A stretch of DNA of 64,000 nt from Agrobacterium genomosp. 13 str. CFBP 6927 (GTDB lineage Bacteria > Pseudomonadota > Alphaproteobacteria > Rhizobiales > Rhizobiaceae). The notes under the pieces were generated by a model. It searched no databases. It was not told the origin of the DNA and was given only the letters and a program-made list of their open reading frames with translations. How positions within the stretch are numbered: position 1 is the first letter of the stretch; every line of letters begins with the position of its first letter. A program made the position numbers and the translations under genes. The DNA lies in contig LT009756.1 in the NCBI GenBank assembly GCA_900012615.1, positions 512,035 through 576,034 of the forward strand. The letters are read 5' to 3'. Below, piece after piece: positions 55,548 to 64,000 of the stretch.

Positions 55548-56099
55548 ATGTTCATCACGCTGGCAATCATCGCGGCAATCGCGCTTTATGTCGTCTTCAT
55601 CTATAACGGCCTCGTCAAGGCGCGGCAGATGAAGGAAGAGGCGTGGTCGGGCATCGACGTGCAGCTGAAGCGCCGCGCCGATCTCATTCCCAACCTCATC
55701 GAGACAGTGAAGGGTTACGCGGCGCATGAAAAGAGCACCTTCGAGGAGGTGATCGCCATGCGCAACCGGGCACAGGCCGTGCCGGCGGGCGATGTCGAAG
55801 GTCGCGCCCAGGCGGAAGGGCTGCTGTCGCAGGCGCTCGGTAAACTCTTCGCACTTGCTGAAGCCTATCCCGATCTCAAGGCCAATACGAACTTTCTGGA
55901 ATTGCAGCGGTCGCTGGAAACCATCGAAAGCGAAATCCAGATGTCGCGCCGTTATTACAATGGCGCCGCCCGCGATCTCAACGTCAAGGTGGATAGCTTC
56001 CCCTCCAATCTGGTCGCAGGCCAGTTCGGCTTTGCCAAGGCACCCTATTTCGAGATCGAGAACCCGGCCGACCGCGCTGTGCCGACAGTGAAATTCTAA
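55548..56099 (+). CDS. lemA: LemA-family protein
   Basis: This 183-residue protein has one N-terminal membrane helix (FITLAIIAAIALYVVFIYNG) and the LemA helical domain (VKARQMKEEAWSGIDVQLKR, RADLIPNLIETVKGYAAHE, QMSRRYYNGAARDLNVKVDS). LemA proteins are membrane-anchored proteins of unclear role, commonly encoded beside a DUF2207 or TPM protein. Here aroA separates it from the DUF2207 gene. Confidence 0.95.
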   Translation: MFITLAIIAAIALYVVFIYNGLVKARQMKEEAWSGIDVQLKRRADLIPNLIETVKGYAAHEKSTFEEVIAMRNRAQAVPAGDVEGRAQAEGLLSQALGKLFALAEAYPDLKANTNFLELQRSLETIESEIQMSRRYYNGAARDLNVKVDSFPSNLVAGQFGFAKAPYFEIENPADRAVPTVKF

Positions 56100-56186
56100 G
56101 CGCACTGTTCCGCCGGCGGCTTAAGACCTCCCGTTCAAATTCCGATAATCCGGCCCCGCGCCGCATTCTTTGACAAGACGACAATC

Positions 56187-57464
56187 ATGATCGAACTGAC
56201 CATCACCCCGCCCGACCACCCGCTTTCCGGCAAGGTCGAGCCGCCCGGCTCCAAATCCATCACCAATCGTGCGCTTTTGCTGGCTGGTCTTGCCAGGGGC
56301 AAAAGCCGCCTGACCGGCGCACTGAAAAGCGACGACACGCTTTATATGGCCGAAGCCCTGCGCGAGATGGGCGTCAAGGTCACCGAGCCTGATGCCACCA
56401 CCTTTGTGGTGGAAGGCACGGGTGTACTGCAGCAGCCGGAAAAGCCGCTTTTCCTCGGCAATGCCGGCACCGCCACGCGCTTCCTCACCGCTGCTGCCGC
56501 ACTTGTCGATGGCGCCGTCATCATCGATGGCGACGAGCACATGCGCAAACGCCCGATCATGCCGCTGGTGGAGGCCCTGCGCTCCCTCGGTGTCGAGGCG
56601 GAAGCGCCGACCGGCTGCCCGCCCGTCACCGTCTGCGGCAAGGGCACAGGGTTCCCGAAGGGCAGCGTCACCATCGACGCCAATCTTTCCAGCCAATATG
56701 TGTCGGCACTTCTGATGGCGGCCGCCTGCGGCGACAAGCCTGTCGATATCATCCTCAAGGGCGAGGAAATCGGCGCCAAGGGCTATATCGATCTCACCAC
56801 ATCGGCCATGGAAGCCTTCGGCGCCAAGGTGGAGCGGGTCAGCAACGCCATCTGGCGCGTGCATCCGACGGGTTACACGGCGACCGATTTCCACATCGAG
56901 CCGGATGCCTCCGCCGCCACCTATCTCTGGGGCGCGGAGCTTCTGACCGGCGGCGCGATCGATATCGGCACGCCGGCCGATAAATTCACCCAGCCGGATG
57001 CCAAGGCCTATGAGGTCATGGCGAAGTTTCCGCATTTGCCCGCCGAAATCGACGGTTCGCAGATGCAGGACGCCATTCCGACCATCGCGGTTCTCGCCGC
57101 CTTCAACGAGACGCCGGTGCGTTTCGTCGGCATCGCCAATCTGCGCGTCAAGGAGTGCGACCGTATCCGCGCCGTGTCGCTCGGCCTCAACGAAATCCGT
57201 AACGGTCTGGCACATGAGGAAGGCGACGACCTGATCGTGCATTCCGATCCGGCTCTTGCGGGCCAGACGGTCAAGGCCTCCATCGATACCTTTGCCGACC
57301 ACCGCATCGCCATGAGCTTTGCGCTGGCGGCGCTGAAGATCGGCGGCATTGCCATCCAGAACCCTGCCTGCGTGGGCAAGACCTACCCGGCTTACTGGAA
57401 AGAGCTCGCCTCGCTCGGGGTCGAGTACACGGAAAAGGAAAGCGCTGCCGAGCCGCAGCATTAG
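56187..57464 (+). CDS. aroA: 3-phosphoshikimate 1-carboxyvinyltransferase (EPSP synthase), class I-like
   Basis: The enzyme joins PEP to shikimate-3-phosphate. This 425-residue member has EPPGSKSITNRALLLAGLAR, LFLGNAGTATRFLTAAAALV, DGDEHMRKRPIMPLVEALRS, RVKECDRIRAVSLGL and TFADHRIAMSFALAALKIGG. The motif order and GNAGTA loop are class I-like, clearly different from the rhizobial CP4-type (class II) enzyme. Within the loop Gly94 and Thr95 (E. coli Gly96, Thr97) are kept, while the position of E. coli Pro101 is Phe99 and Met99 is Thr. It sits between lemA and DUF2207, with a mosaic repeat behind it. Confidence 0.93.
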   Translation: MIELTITPPDHPLSGKVEPPGSKSITNRALLLAGLARGKSRLTGALKSDDTLYMAEALREMGVKVTEPDATTFVVEGTGVLQQPEKPLFLGNAGTATRFLTAAAALVDGAVIIDGDEHMRKRPIMPLVEALRSLGVEAEAPTGCPPVTVCGKGTGFPKGSVTIDANLSSQYVSALLMAAACGDKPVDIILKGEEIGAKGYIDLTTSAMEAFGAKVERVSNAIWRVHPTGYTATDFHIEPDASAATYLWGAELLTGGAIDIGTPADKFTQPDAKAYEVMAKFPHLPAEIDGSQMQDAIPTIAVLAAFNETPVRFVGIANLRVKECDRIRAVSLGLNEIRNGLAHEEGDDLIVHSDPALAGQTVKASIDTFADHRIAMSFALAALKIGGIAIQNPACVGKTYPAYWKELASLGVEYTEKESAAEPQH

Positions 57465-57482
57465 AAGAACGATATTGGTTTT

Positions 57483-57615
57483 CCGTCATTCCGGCCTTGA
57501 GCCGGAATCCAGCGCGATCAAGTCCTTGATCGCGAAAGACTTTTCAAGCCGCGCAGACGCGCAGCTGCTGGATACCGGGTCATCCTCGGACTTGATCCGG
57601 GGACCGGTATGACGG
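57483..57615. repeat. Mosaic palindromic intergenic repeat, copy 3 (inverted)
   Basis: It opens with ATTCCGGC-cttga-GCCGGAAT and closes with TACCGG...CCGGTATGACGG. The core has GCGATCAAG-tc-CTTGATCGC before the GCGCAGACGCGC block, that is, the module order of copies 1 and 2 reversed. The whole element is thus inserted in the opposite orientation. It lies between aroA and the DUF2207 gene. Confidence 0.8.
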
Positions 57616-57680
57616 AATGACCGTGCTGCGCATCATCACTTGAAACCGGAAATGCTCCATTCCCTTAAGGAGAACCGCCC

Positions 57681-59618
57681 GTGAAGACCATCGCCGCAAG
57701 ACTTCTCGCGTTGTTCATCTTCCTGGGCGCGGCCTTCCCGGCCTTCGCGGAGGAATTCATCCGCTCCTACCATTCCGTTGTCGAGGTGGCGGCGGATGGC
57801 AAGCTGACGGTGACGGAAACCATCACCGCCCGCGCCGAAGGGCAGAACATCAAACGCGGCATCTTTCGCGATTTCCCGCTTTATGCGCTGGATGCGAATA
57901 ATCGCCGCACCAAGGTGGATTTCAACGTCGTTTCGGTGGAGCGCGATGGCGCGCCGGAAAACTGGCGCACCGAGAATATCGATGGCGGCATCCGCATCTA
58001 TACCGGCAGCGCCGAGCGTTTTCTGCCGACCGGCGAGCATATCTTCCAGATAACCTACACCACCGCCCGGCAGATCCGTTATTTCAGCGATTATGACGAG
58101 CTGACCTGGAACGTCACCGGCAATGGCTGGCAATTCCCCATGGGCGAGATTTCCGCCACCATCACGCTGCCGCAGGGCGTCAGGGCGACAGATACGGCCG
58201 TCTTCACCGGTCCTCTGGGTGCGAAGGGCAAGGATGCGCGCATTCTGAACGAAGGTAACGAGGTATTCTTCGCCTCCACCCGCCCCTTCACAGTGGGTGA
58301 GGGCATGACGGTCGCCGTCAAGCTCCCCAAGGGCGCGATTGCCGCACCCGACACCTCGCAGGAGGCGGGCTGGTGGCTGCGGGATAATCTCGCCATTCTG
58401 CTTTCGGGCAGCGGGCTTTTTGTCGTGCTGCTTTATTACCTGCGGGCGTGGTTCGCCGTCGGCCGCGATCCGGCGAAGGGCGTGGTCGTGCCGCGCTGGG
58501 ATGCACCGGAGGGGCTTTCGCCGGCTCTGGTCAATTACGTCGATAACAGGGGCTTTTCGGGTGCCGGCTGGACAGCGCTCTCTGCCTCGGCCCTTGATCT
58601 TGCGGTGAAGGGTTATGTCGTTCTGGAGGACTTGAAGAACGCCATCGTCATTCGCCGCACGGAAAAGGCGACCGCTGCCGATCTGCCGACCGGCCAGAAG
58701 ACGCTGCTGTCCTCCATCGGCGGCCCTGGCAAGACGCTGACCATCGACAAGGCCCATGGTGCGGAGGTTGAAAAGGTCGGAACACAGTTTCGCGCGGCGA
58801 TAGAGAAAGAACATCGCGGCAAATATTACCGGAGTAATGCCGGTTACATCGTCTTCGGCGTCTTCCTCAGCATCGCCCTCATCGTCGCGACGTTGATCTT
58901 CGGCGATCTGGATGAAAGCGCCATTGCCGCCGTGCTGGTCTTCGGCTTTTTCGCCTTCTTTTTCAGCATCCTGTCGATCGGCATCGGCCGCCAGTTTTCG
59001 CGCGGCGCACCGCTGCGCAAGCGGATCGGCGGCATCGTCATGCTGGCCTTTGCCGGTTTCGTGGCCTTTTCCGCCATTGGCGGCATCGCCACGCAAATCC
59101 TGCTGGATGTGACGCATGACACCAAGTCGCTGGCGCTGGCCGCCATTGGCGGCATCGTGCTGACCAATGCGCTGTTCCTGTTCCTGATGGGCGCGCCGAC
59201 GCCGCTCGGCCGCAAGCTGATGGATGGCATTGAAGGCCTCCGAACCTATCTGACGCTGGCGGAAAAAGACCGGATGAACATGGCTGGTGCGCCCGCCATG
59301 TCGCCGCAGCATTTCGAGACGTTGCTGCCCTATGCCGTGGCGCTCGGCGTCGAAAAACCGTGGAGCCGAACCTTCGAGGCCTGGCTCGCAACGGCTGCCG
59401 CCGGTGCCGCTGCTGCAAGTTATGCGCCCGGCTGGTATGCGGGCAGCAATTACGGAAACTTTGGCGACAGGATCGGCGGCTTTTCCACCTCCATGGCCAA
59501 TACCATCGCTTCCACCATTCCCCAGCCCGTCAGCTCGTCCGGCTCCAGCTTTTCGGGCGGTGGCGGCGGCGGTTTTTCCGGCTCCGGCGGCGGGGGCGGC
59601 GGTGGTGGCGGCTGGTGA
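57681..59618 (+). CDS. DUF2207 membrane protein
   Basis: This 645-residue protein has a signal peptide (TIAARLLALFIFLGAAFPAF then AEEFIRSYH). Residues 25-210 form an extracytoplasmic DUF2207 beta domain (ITARAEGQNIKRGIFRDFPL). A helix lies near residues 235-255, and two to four more lie near 395-515. The C-terminal domain ends in a Gly/Ser tail (SGSSFSGGGGGGFSGSGGGG). The family is usually next to lemA; function is unknown. Confidence 0.92.
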   Translation: MKTIAARLLALFIFLGAAFPAFAEEFIRSYHSVVEVAADGKLTVTETITARAEGQNIKRGIFRDFPLYALDANNRRTKVDFNVVSVERDGAPENWRTENIDGGIRIYTGSAERFLPTGEHIFQITYTTARQIRYFSDYDELTWNVTGNGWQFPMGEISATITLPQGVRATDTAVFTGPLGAKGKDARILNEGNEVFFASTRPFTVGEGMTVAVKLPKGAIAAPDTSQEAGWWLRDNLAILLSGSGLFVVLLYYLRAWFAVGRDPAKGVVVPRWDAPEGLSPALVNYVDNRGFSGAGWTALSASALDLAVKGYVVLEDLKNAIVIRRTEKATAADLPTGQKTLLSSIGGPGKTLTIDKAHGAEVEKVGTQFRAAIEKEHRGKYYRSNAGYIVFGVFLSIALIVATLIFGDLDESAIAAVLVFGFFAFFFSILSIGIGRQFSRGAPLRKRIGGIVMLAFAGFVAFSAIGGIATQILLDVTHDTKSLALAAIGGIVLTNALFLFLMGAPTPLGRKLMDGIEGLRTYLTLAEKDRMNMAGAPAMSPQHFETLLPYAVALGVEKPWSRTFEAWLATAAAGAAAASYAPGWYAGSNYGNFGDRIGGFSTSMANTIASTIPQPVSSSGSSFSGGGGGGFSGSGGGGGGGGGW

Positions 59619-59743
59619 TACGCGCCGGCGGTAATTTAACCGAATGCCTTGGTGACTTTTGCCGCGTTGCTTGCTAAGCCGACCTGTCGTTTTTCACGGC
59701 ATACATCGTCCGACAAAAGATACAAAGATAAAGTCCTGATCCC

Positions 59744-61897
59744 ATGCCCGATCTTCTGCTTGAACTTCGCTCCGAGGAAATCCCCGCCCGCATGCAGCGC
59801 AAGGCGGCGGGCGATCTGAAGAAACTCGTCACCGATGCCTTGGTGGAGAGAGGGCTGACCTATGAGGGCGCGCGCGAATATTGGACGCCGCGCCGCCTGA
59901 CGCTGGATATTCGCGGCCTCAACGCCCGCTCCGCCGATGTGCGTGAGGAAAAGAAGGGCCCGCGCACCGACGCCAATGAAAAGGCCATCGAGGGCTTTCT
60001 GCGCGGCGCCGGCCTCAACGACATTTCGGAAGCGCAGGTCGTTTCCGATCCGAAGAAGGGCGATTTCTACATCGCCATCATCAACAAGCCCGGCCGTCCG
60101 GCGGAAGAGATCATCGCGGAAGTGATGCCCGGCATCATCCGTTCTTTCCCCTGGCCGAAATCCATGCGCTCCGGCCCGGCCTCCATGCCGAAGGGATCGA
60201 GCTATGCCGGCATCGAGGGCAAGGGTTCCGAAAGCCTGCGCTGGGTGCGGCCGCTGCAATCCATCGTCTGCCTGTTCGGCCCCGAGCATGATGAAACCCA
60301 GGTCATTCCTTTCGTGATCGACGGCATCGTCGCCGGCAACGTCACCTATGGCCATCGTTTCCATGCGCCGGGCCCGATTACCGTGCGCCGTTTCGAGGAT
60401 TATGTCTCGAGCCTCGAAAAGGCGAAGGTCATTCTCGATGCCGAGCGCCGCAAGGATATCATCCTGCACGACGCCAAGGATCTGGCTTTCGCCAACGGTC
60501 TCGAACTGGTGGAAGATGAAGGCCTGCTGGAAGAAGTCTCCGGCCTCGTCGAATGGCCGCAGGTGCTGATGGGCACCTTCGAAGAGGATTACCTGCAAAT
60601 CCCTGCGGAAATCATTCGCCTCACCATCAAGACCAACCAGAAGTGTTTCGTCACCCGCAATCAGGGTGCGGAAGAGGGTCTTTCCAACCGTTTCATCCTG
60701 ATCTCGAACATCGAGGCGAGCGATGGCGGCAAGGAAATCATCCATGGCAATGGCAAGGTCGTGCGCGCCCGCCTGTCGGATGCCCGCCATTTCTGGAACC
60801 GCGACCAGGGCGATCTGCCCGATCTGGAAACGCTCAAAGATTCGGCTGCGAAATTCAACCTCGATCTCAAGAATCCGCTCGACCAGCGCATGGCGAAGCT
60901 CGATGCATTGAACGTTACCTTCCATGCGAAGCTCGGCACGCAGGGTGAGCGCGTGGCCCGCATCCGCGAACTGGCGAAGGCGCTGGCCCCGGTTGTCGGC
61001 GCCGATGCCGATCTGGTGGACCGCGCCGTGGTACTGGCCAAGGCCGACCTGCGCACCGAAGCCGTCGGTGAATTCCCCGAGCTTCAGGGCCTGATGGGCC
61101 GTAAATATGCGGCGCTGCAGGGCGAAAACGAAAGCGTTGCCGCCGCCATCGAAGACCACTACAAGCCGCAGGGTCCCTCTGACCGCCTGCCGGCCGACAA
61201 GGTGGCGATCACGGTCGCTCTGGCCGACAAGCTCGATACACTCGTTGGTTTCTGGGCTATCGATGAGAAGCCGACCGGCTCCAAGGACCCCTTCGCGCTG
61301 CGCCGTGCGGCGCTGGGCGTCGTGCGTATTCTGCTTGAGAAAAACGTGCGGCTTCCGCTGCTGAGCGTTGCGAAGGACCCGGACCTTCTGTCCTTCTTCC
61401 ACGACCGCCTGAAAGTCTATCTCCGCGACCTCGGCGCACGTTACGATCTGATTGACGCCGTTCTGACGCCGGAATCCGACGATCTGCTGATGATCGCCCG
61501 CCGTGTCGAGGCGCTCACCGCCTTCATCACCGGCGAGGATGGCCGCAACCTTCTGGCAGGCGCCAAGCGCGCAACCCAGCTTCTGGCTGCCGAGGAAAAG
61601 AAGGGCACCGTGGTGGCGAACAGCGTTTCGGAAGAGCTGTTGAAGCTCGATGCCGAAAAGGCGCTCTACGCGGCGATCAAGACCGCCTCTGCCGACGCTG
61701 CGAAGGCTGTTGCGGGCGAGGATTTCCGCTCTGCCATGCAGGCGCTCTCCACACTTCGCGCGCCCGTCGACAGGTTCTTCGAGGATGTGCTCGTTAATGA
61801 CGAGGATGCGGCCATCCGCGCCAACCGTCTGGCGCTGCTGAAGGCTATTCGCGAGGCGACGGGAACGGTTGCGGATTTCTCGAAGATTACGGGGTGA
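59744..61897 (+). CDS. glyS: Glycyl-tRNA synthetase beta subunit GlyS
   Basis: This is the tRNA-binding and editing-like beta subunit (717 residues). It has the family N-terminus [20 protein letters not shown], then [43 protein letters not shown], an HD-like region and a C-terminal anticodon-binding helical domain. Its weak ribosome site and 125-bp upstream gap suggest its own promoter. glyQ is 4.8 kb upstream, an unusual separation. Confidence 0.96.
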   Translation: MPDLLLELRSEEIPARMQRKAAGDLKKLVTDALVERGLTYEGAREYWTPRRLTLDIRGLNARSADVREEKKGPRTDANEKAIEGFLRGAGLNDISEAQVVSDPKKGDFYIAIINKPGRPAEEIIAEVMPGIIRSFPWPKSMRSGPASMPKGSSYAGIEGKGSESLRWVRPLQSIVCLFGPEHDETQVIPFVIDGIVAGNVTYGHRFHAPGPITVRRFEDYVSSLEKAKVILDAERRKDIILHDAKDLAFANGLELVEDEGLLEEVSGLVEWPQVLMGTFEEDYLQIPAEIIRLTIKTNQKCFVTRNQGAEEGLSNRFILISNIEASDGGKEIIHGNGKVVRARLSDARHFWNRDQGDLPDLETLKDSAAKFNLDLKNPLDQRMAKLDALNVTFHAKLGTQGERVARIRELAKALAPVVGADADLVDRAVVLAKADLRTEAVGEFPELQGLMGRKYAALQGENESVAAAIEDHYKPQGPSDRLPADKVAITVALADKLDTLVGFWAIDEKPTGSKDPFALRRAALGVVRILLEKNVRLPLLSVAKDPDLLSFFHDRLKVYLRDLGARYDLIDAVLTPESDDLLMIARRVEALTAFITGEDGRNLLAGAKRATQLLAAEEKKGTVVANSVSEELLKLDAEKALYAAIKTASADAAKAVAGEDFRSAMQALSTLRAPVDRFFEDVLVNDEDAAIRANRLALLKAIREATGTVADFSKITG

Positions 61898-61906
61898 GGG
61901 GATTGG

Positions 61907-62443
61907 GTGGCCGGGTATGTCAGCGTACTTGGTTCACCCCCCTCTGTCCTGCCGGACATCTCCCCCAAAATCCTCATCAGCGCCTGCCTCCTCGGCCAGC
62001 CGGTCCGTTATGACGGCAGAGGCAAACCCCTGTCCCACCCGGCGGTAGACCGCTGGCGGCAGGAGGGCAGGCTGGTCACGATCTGTCCGGAAATGGCGGG
62101 CGGCATGCCCGTGCCGCGCCCGCCGGCGGAAATCGAGAAGGGTGCCTCGGGTGTCGATGTGCTGGAGGGCCGCGCCCGTGTGCTGGAAGTGACCGGCGGC
62201 GATGTCACGGCGCAATTTATCGCCGGCGCGGAAAAAGCGCTGGCCTTCGCCAGGGCCAATGGCTGCACTTATGCGCTTCTGATCGACGGCAGCCCGTCCT
62301 GTGGGTCGGTTGCAATCTATGACGGTTCGTTTTCTGGCATCAAACATGCGGGCAATGGGGTGACGGCGGCGCTGCTCGAAAAAGCCGGTATTGCCGTATT
62401 TTCACCTGCTGATATCGATCATCTCGATGCGCTGACCCGCTGA
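61907..62443 (+). CDS. DUF523-family protein
   Basis: This 178-residue small-molecule-like protein has the DUF523 signature ILISACLLGQPVRYDGRGKP at residues 22-41, ICPEMAGGMPVPRPPAEIEK, ALLIDGSPSCGSVAIYDGSF with two Cys, and the C-terminal GVTAALLEKAGIAVFSPADI. Residues 9-20 (GSPPSVLPDISP) are encoded by a piece of the CCCCCCTCTG-type repeat, and no ATG occurs before the conserved domain. Translation must start at GTG 61907, 9 bp after glyS. The function is unknown. Confidence 0.82.
   Translation: MAGYVSVLGSPPSVLPDISPKILISACLLGQPVRYDGRGKPLSHPAVDRWRQEGRLVTICPEMAGGMPVPRPPAEIEKGASGVDVLEGRARVLEVTGGDVTAQFIAGAEKALAFARANGCTYALLIDGSPSCGSVAIYDGSFSGIKHAGNGVTAALLEKAGIAVFSPADIDHLDALTR
61935..61966. repeat. 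Partial copy of the CCCCCCTCTG element inside the DUF523 gene
   Basis: CACCCCCCTCTGTCCTGCC then GGACATCTCCCCC matches the arms at 46149-46309 with two compensating changes (C-to-T and G-to-A) that keep the inner hairpin. It is in frame and codes for residues 9-20 of the DUF523 protein. Confidence 0.75.
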
Positions 62444-62500
62444 AATGAAGCGCTGCAAATACTGCATCGCCTGCTTCCCGAGGTGGTAAATACTCCCTGC

Positions 62501-62575
62501 CGTCATCCTCGCCCTTGAGGCGAGGATCCACAATGCAATCTGGCCATGGGTCCTCGGGTGGAGCCCGAGGACGCC
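62501..62575. repeat. Short mosaic palindromic repeat without core
   Basis: CATCCTCGCC-cttga-GGCGAGGATCCA and, 18 bp later, GGGTCCTCG-ggtggag-CCCGAGGACG are the two end modules of the mosaic family with new stem sequences and no core. Confidence 0.65.
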
Positions 62576-62610
62576 GCCGAATATGTAGGGAACGTTTTGG
62601 AGAGCACATA

Positions 62611-62638
62611 AAAATGCCGGGTCTGTGCCCGGCATTTT
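62611..62638. terminator. Bidirectional terminator between DUF523 and the chemoreceptor
   Basis: A perfect 11-bp stem, AAAATGCCGGG (62611-62621) with CCCGGCATTTT (62628-62638), has a UCUGUG loop and is followed by TGTTTC. Confidence 0.85.
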
Positions 62639-62664
62639 GTTTCAATCGCCGAGACCGTTCGTGG

Positions 62665-64000
62665 TCACCCCGCCATGCGCATCTGCTCTGCCATGCCATG
62701 AAGCTGGTGGCCGGAGGAGACGCGGAAGCCGCGGATGAGGTTCAGCAGTTCCTCGGTGTCGACGGCCAGCGCTTCCGCCGAAGCCGTGGTTTCTTCCGCC
62801 ATCGCCGCATTGTGCTGGGTGGCGACATCGAGCTGGTTGAGCGACGAGGAGATAGAGCGCAATGTCGTATCCTGTTCGGCCGCCGAATGGGCGATCTTGC
62901 TGACGATTTCGTTTGCCGATTTGATCTGGTCCGAAATCCGTTTCAGCGCGTCGCCGGCCTCGCCGACAAGCCGCACGCCGTTTTCCACCTGGGCGGAAGA
63001 GCGGGCGATCTGGTCCTTGATCTCCTTGGCGGCGGCGGCGGATTTCTGCGCCAGTTCACGCACTTCCTGCGCCACCACGGCAAAGCCCTTGCCGGCTTCG
63101 CCCGCGCGCGCCGCTTCCACACCGGCATTCAGCGCCAGAAGGTTGGTCTGGAAAGCGATGTCGTCGATCACGCCGATGATGTTGGAAATCTGGTCGGAAG
63201 ACTGTTCGATACCGCTCATCGCTGATATCGCTTCTTCCACCACCCGGTCGCTACGCATGGCTTCGGAGCTGACGGTGGTGACGCGCTTGGCGGCGTCGGC
63301 TGCACCCTCTGCTGTTTGGCGCACCGCAACGGTCAATTCATCCAGAGCGGCCGAAGTTTCCTCGAGGTTTGCAGCCTGCCGTTCGGTGCGCTGCGAAAGC
63401 TCGTTGGAGGCCTTGCGAATTTCTTCCTTGGAACCGCCAATATCGATGCTCTTGGAATTCACCTTGGCCATGGCGGCGTCGAGATGGGTCAGGGCCTCGT
63501 TGAAATTGTCGCGCAGCGCCGCATAACGATTGCCGAGATCGCCGCAGCGCACGGTCAGATCGCCGCCGGCGAGCTTCTCCAGTGCCTCGCCGATGGTGGT
63601 GACGACACGCGCCTGCAAGGCGGCCTCATCGCGTTGCATGTCGAGATTGTTCTGGCGCTCGGTGTCGAGCTGGTTCTGCTGTTCTTCCTGCCGGCGCTGC
63701 ATGGCGTGGCGCTCGCGTACCTTGTCCTGGAGCGAGGCGGTGGCCTTGGCCATCATGCCCACTTCGTTGGTCAGGCCGGTATGGGGAATGGCGAGCGAGA
63801 CGTTCTCATTGGCCACTTCACCGAGCGCACGGTGAATGTCGCCGAGTGGTTTGGAAATGCCACGGATGACGTAAAAGGCGGCGGCAAGCGCCAGCACGAA
63901 GATGGCGGCACCGATGGACAGCGCCTTCATCACCTCGCCGCGTACCTGCGCGTTCAGATCGTCGATATAAACGCCGGTCACGACCACCACCTGCCATGGC
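62665..64000 (-). CDS. Methyl-accepting chemotaxis protein, 3' part
   Basis: The frame is open to the window edge, so the N-terminus is missing; about 445 residues are visible. The end of a Cache sensor (PWQVVVVTGVYIDDLNAQ) is followed by a membrane helix (ALSIGAAIFVLALAAAFYVI), a HAMP domain, a long coiled coil, and the signalling tip DIAFQTNLLALNAGVEAARA then GEAGKGFAVVAQEVRELAQK. No CheR-binding pentapeptide is present at the C-terminus (ends HGMAEQMRMAG). The ligand is unknown. Confidence 0.92.
   Translation of the reverse strand, partial: PWQVVVVTGVYIDDLNAQVRGEVMKALSIGAAIFVLALAAAFYVIRGISKPLGDIHRALGEVANENVSLAIPHTGLTNEVGMMAKATASLQDKVRERHAMQRRQEEQQNQLDTERQNNLDMQRDEAALQARVVTTIGEALEKLAGGDLTVRCGDLGNRYAALRDNFNEALTHLDAAMAKVNSKSIDIGGSKEEIRKASNELSQRTERQAANLEETSAALDELTVAVRQTAEGAADAAKRVTTVSSEAMRSDRVVEEAISAMSGIEQSSDQISNIIGVIDDIAFQTNLLALNAGVEAARAGEAGKGFAVVAQEVRELAQKSAAAAKEIKDQIARSSAQVENGVRLVGEAGDALKRISDQIKSANEIVSKIAHSAAEQDTTLRSISSSLNQLDVATQHNAAMAEETTASAEALAVDTEELLNLIRGFRVSSGHQLHGMAEQMRMAG

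Noticed and set aside
57636-59312. 558-codon minus-strand frame opposite the DUF2207 gene
   Set aside because: It is a shadow with His/Arg/Gln-rich composition and no start signal.
59540-59618. Gly-rich tract as a tandem DNA repeat or frameshift
   Set aside because: It is the normal Gly/Ser tail of DUF2207 proteins and stays in frame to the stop.

Overview
The window looks like about 64 kb of the circular chromosome of a Rhizobiaceae bacterium, very probably an Agrobacterium of the A. fabrum/tumefaciens group. The basis is an alpha-glucoside agl operon like that of Sinorhizobium, a zwf-pgl-edd Entner-Doudoroff operon, a PdhS-type cell-cycle kinase, a tRNA-His lacking G-1, dispersed rhizobial palindromic repeats and uniformly high GC with dense coding. 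No phage, insertion sequence, CRISPR array or rRNA was seen. This is core chromosome rather than an island. Names rest on motif and protein-family recognition from the sequence alone.

Layout. 1-2.5 kb: 3' part of a Wzz/GumC-like polysaccharide co-polymerase, then folD. 2.7-10.5 kb: divergent aglR / aglEFGAK (LacI repressor, binding protein, two permeases, GH13 alpha-glucosidase, ATPase), with two matching palindromic operators in the divergent promoter region. 10.6-12.4 kb: a small PilZ-like protein and a Tat-type metallophosphatase. 12.6-16.8 kb (minus): zwf-pgl-edd, which turns glucose-6-phosphate into KDPG, so imported alpha-glucosides are hydrolysed and fed directly into the Entner-Doudoroff pathway next door. 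16.9-19.6 kb (minus): puuA-puuB-like polyamine catabolism. 19.7-22.8 kb: HI0933-family flavoprotein, a LysR regulator and small proteins. 22.9-25.9 kb: isocitrate lyase aceA divergent from a ScfR/RamB-type regulator. 26-30.2 kb: potFGHI-like putrescine importer. 30.5-32.2 kb: Fe(III)-type fused ABC permease without its partners. 32.2-36.1 kb: a giant PdhS1-like histidine kinase. 36.4 kb: tRNA-His.

36.7-46.1 kb: ppx-rlmE (overlapping stop/start), an MFS exporter, a secreted metallo-beta-lactamase-fold protein, guaB, a MAPEG protein, adhP and a YghX-like hydrolase. 46.3-50.9 kb (minus): ispB, TPR lipoprotein-like/secreted protein, ispE, moaB. 51-53.9 kb: DUF2007 protein, a TrmN6-like methyltransferase, an S49 peptidase, a small membrane protein and a VapBC-like toxin-antitoxin pair. 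54-62.4 kb: glyQ and glyS, separated by a small secreted protein, lemA, a class I-like EPSP synthase and a DUF2207 membrane protein; then a DUF523 protein. 62.7-64 kb: 3' part of a chemoreceptor.

The most noteworthy points are: the symmetric two-operator agl control region; an EPSP synthase with Phe at the position of the glyphosate-related Pro101, wedged between lemA and DUF2207 and flanked by a mosaic repeat; a DUF523 gene whose N-terminal codons come from a dispersed repeat; the TTGTAA-repeat control region between aceA and its presumed regulator; the atypical tRNA-His; and a candidate small RNA after potI.
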